Positions 1 through 8,637 of a DNA stretch of 20,226 bases are shown here, in pieces; within the stretch, counting starts at the first letter, position 1; every line of letters starts with the position of its first letter. Source of the stretch: OLB7 sp966250335 (lineage in GTDB: Bacteria > Bacteroidota > Ignavibacteria > OLB7); assembly GCA_966250335.1 (NCBI GenBank), contig CBINGZ010000061.1:1-20226 (forward strand), read 5' to 3'. The notes beneath the pieces are model-generated. The model had not been told where the DNA came from and did not search any database. It worked only from the letters and a program-made list of their open reading frames with translations. The translations under genes and the position numbers were made by a program.

Positions 1-1
1 G

Positions 2-868
<867 letters not shown>

Positions 869-881
869 ATCGTGGTTCGAT

Positions 882-921
882 AAAAATGAACGGGCGGCAG
901 GAGTTGATCCTGCCGCCCGTT
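882..921 (-). terminator. Intrinsic terminator after OmpA gene 1 (also lies behind gcvP)
   Basis: A perfect 14-bp stem (889-902 with 908-921) encloses a 5-nt loop. Read on the minus strand, the stem is followed after two bases by five thymines (882-886), so it best terminates the OmpA gene that stops at 965. On the plus strand it sits 20 bases after the gcvP stop and is followed only by a weakly T-rich stretch, so it may act in both directions with lower efficiency for gcvP. Confidence 0.85.
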
Positions 922-964
922 CCCGTTTGCTCCGGCGCGTGATTCGCGAATCTATCGCGATCGG

Positions 965-3031
965 CTATTGATTCTCCACCGGCGTCTTCACCACCACGTC
1001 GACCGTGCGGTTGTAGAAGCGTCCCTCCGGGAGATCGTTGCTGAAGAGATCGGAGGTCTCCCCCGCGCCCCGTGCGTTCTCCGCGGGGACGCCGAGCGCT
1101 TTTGCCGTGTTGATGGCGCGCTCGCGGGAGAGCTGGAGGTTGTGCTCCTCTTCTCCCAGGCGGTCGGTATATCCGGTGATCTCCACCTGCGACGTCGGCG
1201 TGATCCGCTCCTTGATGGTCCGCGCAATCTTCCTGCTCGTCTCGGTCAGCGTCGCCTTGTCGAACTCGAACGTGATCAGGTTGAAGCGTTCGTAGACCAT
1301 ATCCCCCATCTTCTCCTCCCGCTTCCTCTGTATCGTAATCTGCTCCACCGGGAGCTGCGAGGAGGCGGTCACCGTCTTGCCGCGGTCGTCGGTCAGGGTC
1401 AGGGTGCTGACCACCGGCGTCCGGTTGACCGGGATGGTGTTCGGGATATCGGTGACGTTCCACTCCAGGGTGGAGGGAGGTTCGCCCGAGCCGCTGTACT
1501 CCTTCAGACGCTTCCCCGACTGCGAGATCTCCACACGCCACTCGCGCGCTCCGGCGTCGGCCACGGCCGTCGGCTTCAGACGGACGATCGGCGGATCGGC
1601 GGTGCGGAGCGTGTCGTTGACGATCACCGGATCGAGAATCGCCGCGGTCCGCGAGGTGATCTCCACACGTCTGTTCTCGGCGATGCCGTCGGGATCTTGC
1701 GGGCTGGAGGGGAGCTCCGGCAGATTGCGCGCCGCCACGGCGATCCTCTTCTCGTCGATCCCCCAGCGGCTCGTGAGGTACGACCTGATGCTCTCCGCCC
1801 TCGCCTTCGAGAGCGCCGTGTTCCCCGCCTCGGTCCCCTGGTTGGAGTTCGTTCCGGTCAGGGTGATCGTCGCCTGCGGGTTGTTCTTCATCCGCTCCCC
1901 AAGGATGTTCAGCACCTGATAGTAGACGCCGAGCGTCCCCTGGTTCTGGAGGAGCTTCTTATCGAACTGCGATGAAGCGTTCGGATACTGCGTATATCGC
2001 GCCGGGATCTCCGAACTGTTCTCCTCGAAGAAGACATAGTTCAGCAGCGAGCTCGTCTGCGTGTTGATGAACTCCTCGATCCTGATCGTCACGTTGCTCT
2101 TCTCCACGTTGTCGGTCCCCACGCCGAAGGCCGCCAGCGAAGCGGTCAGCGCCGGCTCGGGAGGGGGGGGGGGCGGTGGGGGAGGAGGAGGCGGCGGGGG
2201 CGGCGGAGGGGGAGCCTCCGGCACCGCGAACGAATATTTCAACGAGACGCCGCCGCGCAGCTGATGCGCCTTCCACTCCAGATCGCTCGTGATGTTCGTG
2301 AAGGCGTAGGAGAAGGCGATCTCCGGGACCAGCAGCATCGTCTCCTTTGCGTTCAGCGGCAGCTCGTAGTCGGCCGCCAGGAGCGCCGCGATCCGCAGGC
2401 CGGTGTTGGAGAGATCGCCGGTGTAGGGATTGCGGATACGGGTGCTCTCCCCGTTCGGCCCGATGAAGGTCGCCGTGGAGGGGGAGACAAGCTGCTCCTG
2501 CTGCGATACTTCCTTCCCCATGTACACCCCGATCTCCGGACCCAGGCGGAAGGTGAGGGGGAGGTCGAACGGACGGTATCCGACGGTGATCTCTCCTCCC
2601 ACAATCGTGAGGGGGGCGTCTAGGCTGTATTCCGATATACCTGACGCGGTATCCTCACCGACGACCACCGGGCCGATGTTCGCCTGTACCGTCTGCTTGA
2701 CGCCGATCGAGTAGTAGCCGGCGCGGGCCATCAGGTAGAGTTTCGGATCGATCGGCAGCTCGAAGAGCGCCCCGATCGCGAAGCCCATCCCCGACCCGCC
2801 GGTGAAGCTCGCTTCGTCCAGCTCCATGCAGGTGGGGGCCTCCGGCACTCCGAGGAAATCGCCGGTATGGATGTTCAGCGCCAGATCCCCGAACAGGCCG
2901 ACCCGTGGGCGCAGCCGCTGTTCGGCGAGCCTCTCCTCCGGCGTCATATCCTGCGCCGACGCCTGAAGGGCGCCCAGCGAGACTATCGCCGCGGAAAGGA
3001 GGAGGGGATGAAATGTGAGACGATCGCTCAT
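965..3031 (-). CDS. Outer-membrane beta-barrel protein with polyproline linker and two OmpA-like domains (paralogue 1)
   Basis: A protein of 688 residues that probably tethers the outer membrane to peptidoglycan. The start was chosen at 3031 because it opens a clean signal peptide (MSDRLTFHPLLLSAAIVSLG, cleavage after ALQASAQ). The open frame extends to 3247, but that part is not signal-like and would overlap the end of the upstream gene. Order of parts: signal 1-27; predicted transmembrane beta-barrel about 38-270 with alternating aromatic and glycine strands; 18 consecutive prolines at 274-291; OmpA-like domain about 331-459 (opens FFEENSSEIP, ends ENRRVEI); a beta-sandwich segment about 470-560; canonical OmpA domain about 580-688 with GYTDRLG and the HNLQLSRERA motif that binds diaminopimelate. 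In the first OmpA-like domain the peptidoglycan-binding Asp is Ser. It lies 122 bases behind the T9SS/ASH protein C gene and is probably co-transcribed with it. It is a clear paralogue of the gene at 8638-10764. Confidence 0.9.
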   Translation of the reverse strand: MSDRLTFHPLLLSAAIVSLGALQASAQDMTPEERLAEQRLRPRVGLFGDLALNIHTGDFLGVPEAPTCMELDEASFTGGSGMGFAIGALFELPIDPKLYLMARAGYYSIGVKQTVQANIGPVVVGEDTASGISEYSLDAPLTIVGGEITVGYRPFDLPLTFRLGPEIGVYMGKEVSQQEQLVSPSTATFIGPNGESTRIRNPYTGDLSNTGLRIAALLAADYELPLNAKETMLLVPEIAFSYAFTNITSDLEWKAHQLRGGVSLKYSFAVPEAPPPPPPPPPPPPPPPPPPEPALTASLAAFGVGTDNVEKSNVTIRIEEFINTQTSSLLNYVFFEENSSEIPARYTQYPNASSQFDKKLLQNQGTLGVYYQVLNILGERMKNNPQATITLTGTNSNQGTEAGNTALSKARAESIRSYLTSRWGIDEKRIAVAARNLPELPSSPQDPDGIAENRRVEITSRTAAILDPVIVNDTLRTADPPIVRLKPTAVADAGAREWRVEISQSGKRLKEYSGSGEPPSTLEWNVTDIPNTIPVNRTPVVSTLTLTDDRGKTVTASSQLPVEQITIQRKREEKMGDMVYERFNLITFEFDKATLTETSRKIARTIKERITPTSQVEITGYTDRLGEEEHNLQLSRERAINTAKALGVPAENARGAGETSDLFSNDLPEGRFYNRTVDVVVKTPVENQ
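2159..2212 (-). repeat. Polyproline-coding tract (18 Pro) containing an 11-base homopolymer
   Basis: The tract encodes 18 consecutive prolines between the beta-barrel and the first OmpA-like domain. On the plus strand it contains an uninterrupted run of 11 G (2163-2173), read as C in the mRNA sense. A slip of one base here would shift the frame ahead of both OmpA domains. The equivalent tract in the paralogue uses mixed proline codons and has no run longer than five. Confidence 0.9.
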
Positions 3032-3115
3032 GGATGATGTCCGGACTGTGTACGCTGGCCTGGCGGCCTGGCTCGTTCGAGCGTCAATAATACGACTTAC
3101 GGGGGCCATAGGAAA

Positions 3116-3136
3116 GCGGGCCGGCATGCGGCCCGC
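3116..3136 (-). terminator. Intercistronic stem-loop between T9SS/ASH protein C and OmpA gene 1
   Basis: An 8-bp GC-rich stem (3116-3123 with 3129-3136) closes a 5-nt loop, 17 bases behind the stop of the upstream gene on the minus strand. Only three thymines follow it (TTTCC), so it is a weak or partial terminator, or an mRNA-stabilising hairpin that lowers OmpA expression relative to the adhesin. This is inferred from structure only. Confidence 0.45.
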
Positions 3137-3153
3137 CATAGATTCATTCCGAT

Positions 3154-6100
3154 CTACTTGACCAGCAGGAGCCTGGCCGTGCTCCGCTGCGTCGGGGTCG
3201 TCAGCACCGCGTAGTAGACGCCGCTCGGCATCGCCGATCCGTCCCATGTGCGGATGTGGGCCTGGACCGGGAGCCGCTCGCCGTCGATCAGCACGGCAGC
3301 GAGCCTGCCGAGCGCGTCGTGGATCGTCAGGGTCGTCGGGCCCTCCTCGATCGTTTCGAAGGTGATCTCCGTGGAGGGGTTGAAGGGGTTCGGCGCCACC
3401 GACTTGATCCCCGAGGCGCCGCTCACCCGCAGCAGACGGTCGCCGCCGACCTCGCAGTATCCCTCCAGCATGAAGATCCCGTTCCGTGCGGTCGCCACCG
3501 CGTTGCCGTCGCTCCAGTATATCGTATCGAAGACGATCGGCGTCATCAGCGCGTTCCCCAGAAGCACGGTCGCGTCCAGGTAGCCGAGCGTGTCGGGCGC
3601 CGTGCCGGGCATCGGATCGTTGACGATCTCGAATGTCACGACACGATCATTCCCGTCGATCGCGCGGCTCGTCATCCTGCCCGCCTGTACGGCCGCGCCG
3701 GTGACCGCCTTGGGGGCGGTCTCGCTCATGCTTCGCACTCCCGTGGGATAGAGCATCATCTTGTCGAACCTCACGGTTCCGACCAGCGTCTTCGCCTCCG
3801 ACTCCGGAAGGTTCGCGGCCGAGAGCAGAATGATCGGTATTGCGATATGATCTCCCGGCTCGCCGATCACCGTGTCGGGGACGGCGATCTCCGTTGTTCC
3901 CAGCAGCAGAATCCTGGCGCTTCCATCGGCTCGCGATTCGATAGTATCGCTGCACGGTCCGCTCACGTAGGCCAGAATCGGCTCCGAGAAGGAACCGGAG
4001 TCGGCCGGCGCAAACCGGATCTGCACCTCGCGACGCTCGCCGGCCGCAAGGGTCGTCGGGACCGGCCCGATCACCTCGAACGGCGCCCGCGTCACGATGC
4101 TGTCGATCGTCACCGGCTTCCCGATGTTGTTTTCTATCGTGATCGTCCGTGTTTCCGAGTTCCCGGCGATCAGACGCGGGAAGGAGGCGGAAGCCATCTT
4201 CAGCGCCGGCACCCTCTCCCCGGTCAGCGTCACGGTGATCGAGGGCTGGCGCGCGTCGTCGGTGATCAGCAGGACCGTCGCGCTGCGCGGGCCGTCGGCC
4301 GCGGCGCGCGCGGGGACGAACCTGTACTCGATCTTGATATCCGAGCCCGGCGTGATATCGGCCGGAAGCGTGAGCTGCGTCACCTGCTCGAAGAGCCCCA
4401 CATCGGCCCCCCCCATGTTGATCTGCTGCAGCTTGAGCGGGCCTGTCCCCACGTTCCGTACGCTCAGCGTGAGCACCTCCTCCTCGCAGACCGCCTTCCT
4501 GCCGAAATCGAGCGGGTTCGGCTCCACCAGCACGCTGGAGCGGATGCCGGAGCCGGTGAGATCGACGCAGAGGGTGTCGGCGCAGGGATCGCTCAGCACG
4601 AAGCAGAGGCTGGCGTTGTAGGTCTGTTCGGCCGTCGGGATGAAGGTCACGTCGACCGTGGTCTCATCCCCCGGCGCCAGATCGACCGGCAGGTTGGACT
4701 GCGCGATGACGAAGGGCGAGCCGTCGGGGGAGATATAGGCGTTCTCCACTCTGATCGGCGTGGCTCCGTTGTTGGTGAGCCTGGCGACCCCCGTCCTCGG
4801 GAAGCCGACGTTGGTGGCCGCGTAGGTGATCCCGGTCGCGTTGTAGAGCGGGTCGACCCGTTCGGCCTCGACCGCCAGACGAAGCTCGCGCCTGCAGAGA
4901 TCGGTGACGAGCCGCAACGTATCCTGGAACGATCCGGTGTTCGCCGGATCGAAGACGATATTGACCGGGAGGTCGGCGCCCCCCGCCTTCAGGAGATAGG
5001 GGGGAGGGGGCTGGAGCGTGAAGGCGTTCCCGTTCTGCGTCTTCCGGAGAAAATCTCCCTGTACGATCTCATCGACCGTCCCGAGGTTCCTCAGCATGAC
5101 GGTCCGGGTCGCCGGGGTTTCGCAGCCGCTGACGGTGCCGAAGTCGATCGGTGCGGCCGGGTCGGAGCCGTCGGAGCCGATCAGCTTCACCTGCGAGAAG
5201 CGGCGGACCAGCGTCACCTTCACCGTGAAGGTCCGCTGCGCCGGGTCGGAGGCGTTGGTCGTGATGATGATCTCATCCTCGCCGCTCGCGCCCGGCTGCC
5301 AGGTCACCGTGTAGGTGAGCTTCTCCCCCGGCATCAGGGTCGAGAGCCCGGAGGGGATCGCCGTGACGAGCCCGTTCTTCGTCGTCGGTCGCTGGACGTT
5401 GACCGGGACGCCGCCGACGTTGTCGAGGCTGAAGGTGCCGACCACCTGGGCGGGGGGCTCGCTGCATGTATCGGATTCGAGCGTCATGGAGGTCCGCGAG
5501 AGCGCGAGCTTCACATCGACCACCACCGCCCTGACCGGGATGCATATCGTCTTGGGACAGAGATCGCCGAACTCGATGCAGAGCGAACCGTTGTACGGGG
5601 CCATCGTCGTCGGCGTGAAGGTCAGATCCCCCATCGCGGTGTTCCCCGGCTGGATCGTGGAGCCGATCAGGTTCGTGGGGATTTTGAAATCGGGATGGGG
5701 CGGGTCGAGATAGACTTTCGTGACCCTGCCGGCGGAGGCGCCGATGTTCCGCACGATCACCTGTTCGGTGTTCGACGGCGTGTTGATGACGACGTTCCCC
5801 AGATTGATGGAGGAGGGAGTGACCGCTCCCCGCTCGTCGATCCCTTCACCCCTGACATGGACCTTCAGCCTGATGTCGCACTGGCCGACGCTGACGGCGA
5901 TCGTGTCGTCGATGATCCCGACCTTCGTCGGTTTGAACCGGATCGTCATCGTCTTCGTGTCGGTCGGGGCCGTCAGGTCGAGATCGGAGGCGGTCGGGGC
6001 GACGATCACGAAATCGTTCGCGTTCTGCGAGCCGACCACGAACGGCCTGCCGTTCAGCTTGTCGTCGATATCCCCCGCATAGGAGATCGTCACCGACCGG

Positions 6101-8238
6101 GGGGCTCCGAGCGAATCGAGGCAGACCTTGCCGAAGTCGAGCTCGGTGAGGGAGAGGGTCGCTTCCGATTTTCTCAGCTTGCCGTTCAGCGTCACGTCGG
6201 TCGGGTTCTTGCCGGGACGGGGATCGTTGTTCTGGAAACGGAGGATCGCCGTCTTGGTCCCCGAGCCCTGCGGCCTGAACTCGACGTCGAGATAGGCGGT
6301 ATCCCCCGGGTTCACCGTGAACTGCGCGTTGTACGGCGGCAGGATGATGAAGTCGCCCGGGTTTGCTCCGGTGAGCGACGGGTTGACGATAAGCGGCTCA
6401 TCTCCGGTGTTGATCACCCGGATCGTGTCGGTCAGGGTCTCGCCGATACAGGCGGCCTCGCCGAACGGATGGACCGGAGCTTCCGGAACAAGAATCTTCG
6501 GGATCAGGTCGATCTGCACGATGTTGGCGGCCGACTGCGACATCACCCACTGCGGCTCGGCCGTGTACTGGCCGGTGTTCGCCCCGGGGACGCTCTGGGC
6601 CGCCATGAAATAGTAGAGGCCGGAGGTCGATCCGGGGGGGAGCGTCACGTCGAGCGACCAGGCGCGGCCGGTGGTCGTGGGGGCGTTGGGGAGCGTGGCC
6701 CAGTTGCTTCCGGCCGCGTCGCCCCGCATGTAGATCCTGAGGGTCGAGGTCCCGTTGTACGTTCCGCGCAGCGTGAACGTTCTCGACTCCAGATAGGTGA
6801 GCGTGTCGATCGTGATGCCGGTATAGCTGGTGGCGCCCGTGGTGGGAGTCGTGAGGGCGTTCGTGAGGAATCCGTCGTAGCGGATGCGCCCGCTCCCTCC
6901 GAATCCGCCCCCGGTTCCGCCGGTGACGTCGCCGGTTCCGCCGGTGGAATTGTTGGCGATTTTCGATCCCAGAGCGATAAGTCCACCCGAGCCGCTCCCC
7001 CCCGCAGGTCCTCCTCCCGTGCCGCCGGCTCCGTTGGCGCCGCGGGCGGTCACCGAGCCGTTGTTGAGGAACCGGTCGACGGCATGGATCACGATCGCGC
7101 CTCCGCCTCCGCCGCCGGCCCCGCCGCAGTTGTTGAAACCCTGCGGGTTGCCGCTGGCGCCGCCGGAGCCTCCCGCCACCGGAACGCCCTGCTGGTTGCC
7201 GTGTGCCCGGCCGTAGGTGTTGTTGGAGGCGCTGCCGTTGCCGCCGTCGATCGCATAGCCGCCGCCGCCGCCGGTCTGGTTGTCACCGCTTCCCCCTCCT
7301 CCTCCATAGTAGCCGTATCCGAAGCCGCCGGCGCCGCATGTCATCGCTCCTCCTTCGCCGAAGGGATGTCCCGTGCCGCCGCCGCCATCCTCGGTGCAGC
7401 CGGAGGTTGATCCGTCGCCGCCGCGGGCGTTGTTGAGGCTTCGTCCTCCGGTGCCGGTGGATGCGCCGTTGTTCTTCGGTCTGTTGCCGCCGAAGCTGTT
7501 GTTGGCTCCTCCTCCTCCTCCTCCGGTGTATCCCTTCCCCCCGTCGGTTCCGCCCGATCCTCCCAGGGAGTAGTCGCAGACCTGGCCGCCGCCGCCGCCG
7601 CCACCCGGTCCGCCGTCGATGCCGTTTGCGTTCACCGAGAGGGGGGATGCGATCGTGATGCTCCCCTTGACCAGAAGGATGAAGGGGAGATATCCCTCCC
7701 ATCCCTGGGCGCTCGGGTCGATATCGGTCGCGCTGACCGTGTATGTCCCGCTCCCCTGGAGCACCAGACTGTTCACGATCATGGCGCCCCGCTTCGACCG
7801 GGTGCCGTACTGGCCGCCGCTCCCGAGCGCTCCGGCCGTGGAGAGAGTTCCTCCCACACCGAGCGTCTGCGGGGTCACCACGTCGAACGGAAAGCTCCAG
7901 TTCGATGCGCCGTTGGTCACCTTGACCGCGCCGGCGGCGATCGAGGCGCTCGGTCTGACGAAGATCTGCGTGGAGATCAGGCGTCCGTTCCAGCTCACCA
8001 CCAGCGGGCCGACCACCAGTCTGGCCCTGTCGGCCGCCGTCGAGCCCTCCACGATCAGCGCGTCACCCGACCTGTTCTCATAGATGCCGTCGGGTCCGAA
8101 CATGCCGGGGGTATCGCCGACGATTTCAACGTATGTGTTCATCCCCGGCGTGCCGATATCGGGGATCATGTACGGCGCTGCGGAGGCCGTGAGCGTCAGC
8201 GCGAGCAGTGCCGGAAAAAGCGTCGTAAGGAATTTCAT
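3154..8238 (-). CDS. Giant secreted protein C: glycine-rich module, Ig-like domain, eight ASH repeats, cohesin-like domain, T9SS sorting domain
   Basis: A 1694-residue exported protein, probably displayed on the cell surface through the type IX secretion system. The start at 8238 begins a typical signal peptide (MKFLTTLFPALLALTLTASA); an in-frame ATG at 8250 would add four residues. Order: signal 1-20; an N-terminal region to about 205; an extremely glycine-rich region about 206-450; an Ig-like beta domain about 460-590; eight choice-of-anchor D (ASH/HYDIN-like) repeats, most opening with an FG or equivalent motif and carrying NxGxxP-type strands; a cohesin-like domain before the end; and a C-terminal type A sorting domain beginning SVAPNPFNPSTEI and ending LLLVK. 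ASH-type domains in such proteins generally mediate protein or matrix contacts; the ligand here is unknown. The repeat order matches proteins A and B, but the N-terminal 450 residues are unique to C. It probably forms a unit with the OmpA gene downstream and has its own promoter region upstream of 8238. Confidence 0.88.
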   Translation of the reverse strand: MKFLTTLFPALLALTLTASAAPYMIPDIGTPGMNTYVEIVGDTPGMFGPDGIYENRSGDALIVEGSTAADRARLVVGPLVVSWNGRLISTQIFVRPSASIAAGAVKVTNGASNWSFPFDVVTPQTLGVGGTLSTAGALGSGGQYGTRSKRGAMIVNSLVLQGSGTYTVSATDIDPSAQGWEGYLPFILLVKGSITIASPLSVNANGIDGGPGGGGGGGQVCDYSLGGSGGTDGGKGYTGGGGGGANNSFGGNRPKNNGASTGTGGRSLNNARGGDGSTSGCTEDGGGGTGHPFGEGGAMTCGAGGFGYGYYGGGGGSGDNQTGGGGGYAIDGGNGSASNNTYGRAHGNQQGVPVAGGSGGASGNPQGFNNCGGAGGGGGGAIVIHAVDRFLNNGSVTARGANGAGGTGGGPAGGSGSGGLIALGSKIANNSTGGTGDVTGGTGGGFGGSGRIRYDGFLTNALTTPTTGATSYTGITIDTLTYLESRTFTLRGTYNGTSTLRIYMRGDAAGSNWATLPNAPTTTGRAWSLDVTLPPGSTSGLYYFMAAQSVPGANTGQYTAEPQWVMSQSAANIVQIDLIPKILVPEAPVHPFGEAACIGETLTDTIRVINTGDEPLIVNPSLTGANPGDFIILPPYNAQFTVNPGDTAYLDVEFRPQGSGTKTAILRFQNNDPRPGKNPTDVTLNGKLRKSEATLSLTELDFGKVCLDSLGAPRSVTISYAGDIDDKLNGRPFVVGSQNANDFVIVAPTASDLDLTAPTDTKTMTIRFKPTKVGIIDDTIAVSVGQCDIRLKVHVRGEGIDERGAVTPSSINLGNVVINTPSNTEQVIVRNIGASAGRVTKVYLDPPHPDFKIPTNLIGSTIQPGNTAMGDLTFTPTTMAPYNGSLCIEFGDLCPKTICIPVRAVVVDVKLALSRTSMTLESDTCSEPPAQVVGTFSLDNVGGVPVNVQRPTTKNGLVTAIPSGLSTLMPGEKLTYTVTWQPGASGEDEIIITTNASDPAQRTFTVKVTLVRRFSQVKLIGSDGSDPAAPIDFGTVSGCETPATRTVMLRNLGTVDEIVQGDFLRKTQNGNAFTLQPPPPYLLKAGGADLPVNIVFDPANTGSFQDTLRLVTDLCRRELRLAVEAERVDPLYNATGITYAATNVGFPRTGVARLTNNGATPIRVENAYISPDGSPFVIAQSNLPVDLAPGDETTVDVTFIPTAEQTYNASLCFVLSDPCADTLCVDLTGSGIRSSVLVEPNPLDFGRKAVCEEEVLTLSVRNVGTGPLKLQQINMGGADVGLFEQVTQLTLPADITPGSDIKIEYRFVPARAAADGPRSATVLLITDDARQPSITVTLTGERVPALKMASASFPRLIAGNSETRTITIENNIGKPVTIDSIVTRAPFEVIGPVPTTLAAGERREVQIRFAPADSGSFSEPILAYVSGPCSDTIESRADGSARILLLGTTEIAVPDTVIGEPGDHIAIPIILLSAANLPESEAKTLVGTVRFDKMMLYPTGVRSMSETAPKAVTGAAVQAGRMTSRAIDGNDRVVTFEIVNDPMPGTAPDTLGYLDATVLLGNALMTPIVFDTIYWSDGNAVATARNGIFMLEGYCEVGGDRLLRVSGASGIKSVAPNPFNPSTEITFETIEEGPTTLTIHDALGRLAAVLIDGERLPVQAHIRTWDGSAMPSGVYYAVLTTPTQRSTARLLLVK
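6889..7620 (-). other. Glycine-rich module within protein C
   Basis: About 245 residues are dominated by glycine, with runs of five to seven Gly separated by Asn, Ser, Thr and Ala and by aromatic patches such as GGFGYGYYGGGGG. A few cysteines occur (QVCDYS, SGCTED, MTCGAG, NNCGGAG). On the plus strand this is a CCG/GCC/TCC-rich tract with imperfect trinucleotide repetition. Such composition is known from polyglycine-II helical bundles and from the glycine-rich domain of ALK-type receptors; assignment to either fold is inference. The module has no counterpart in proteins A and B. Confidence 0.8.
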
Positions 8239-8558
8239 CGAGCCCACCATCGAATCGTTGCGGAAGCCCTTCCGCGTGGACGTAAGGTCCGGAGCGGGGA
8301 AGGGGGCGAACTGCTAAAACTGCTACCGGTCGGGGAACATCAACTATGATTCACCGGGTGAATCGATCCTGACATGCGGGGATGCCGGTCCGGAGATATA
8401 TCGGAGGGGTGGGGCGATATCTTCTTCTCCGGCCGCACCGCTCCCCAACGAAGACTCATCTGAGTCGCACAACATAACGATCGAGTTTAGCGTTCAATCG
8501 CCATAATGCAAAAAGAAACGGGGCCCCGCAAAAAAAGTCAGCAGCGCAGGGGGACCAT
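8239..8558 (-). promoter_or_regulatory. Intergenic region upstream of protein C with probable promoter and inverted repeats
   Basis: This non-coding stretch separates the terminator of OmpA gene 2 from the start of protein C and is locally AT-richer than its surroundings near 8470-8540. On the minus strand a sigma-70-like pair can be read: TTGCAT (8506-8511) and TAAACT (8484-8489), spaced by 16 bases. It would give a leader of about 240 nt. Three short symmetric or repeated elements lie in the leader: a perfect inverted repeat at 8348-8364, a GACTCA-tc-TGAGTC repeat at 8453-8466, and a direct repeat AACTGCTA at 8309-8316 and 8318-8325. The promoter assignment is weak because this phylum often uses a different -7/-33 consensus; that a promoter lies somewhere here follows from the terminator upstream. 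Confidence 0.4.
8348..8364. promoter_or_regulatory. Perfect inverted repeat, candidate operator
   Basis: GATTCACCGGGTGAATC is an 8-bp perfect inverted repeat around a single central base, about 110 bases upstream of the start of protein C. The compact symmetry is typical of a dimeric repressor or activator site. A one-base centre makes a simple RNA hairpin of the full stem impossible. The binding protein is unknown. Confidence 0.4.
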
Positions 8559-8596
8559 AAAAAAACAGGCTCCGTCGGCGAGGCGCGCGGAGCCTG
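8559..8596 (-). terminator. Intrinsic terminator after OmpA gene 2
   Basis: A perfect 9-bp stem (8566-8574 with 8588-8596) has a 13-nt loop. On the minus strand it is followed directly by seven thymines (8559-8565). It lies about 40 bases behind the stop codon at 8638 and is a convincing Rho-independent terminator that closes the A-B-OmpA2 unit. Confidence 0.9.
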
Positions 8597-8637
8597 ATGC
8601 ATGGTCGTTTCCGGGCTCTGAAGCCGCGTGATTCCGG

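Noticed and set aside
3032..3247. N-terminal extension of OmpA gene 1
   Set aside because: The extra 72 residues overlap the end of protein C in another frame and lack signal-peptide character; a clean signal peptide starts at 3031.
3256..7410. 1384-codon open frame on the plus strand antisense to protein C
   Set aside because: It is Arg/Asp/Gly-rich, low in hydrophobic structure and has no recognisable domain. It mirrors the GC-biased third positions of the real minus-strand gene.
6889..7620. Possible PE-PGRS-like protein or tandem DNA satellite
   Set aside because: No PE domain precedes it, the codon repeats are imperfect, and the frame is continuous with an ASH/T9SS protein.
8519..8528. 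CGGGGCCCCG palindrome flanked by A-rich DNA, looking like a second terminator
   Set aside because: The palindrome has no loop, so it cannot fold as a useful hairpin; the real terminator is the stem at 8566-8596.
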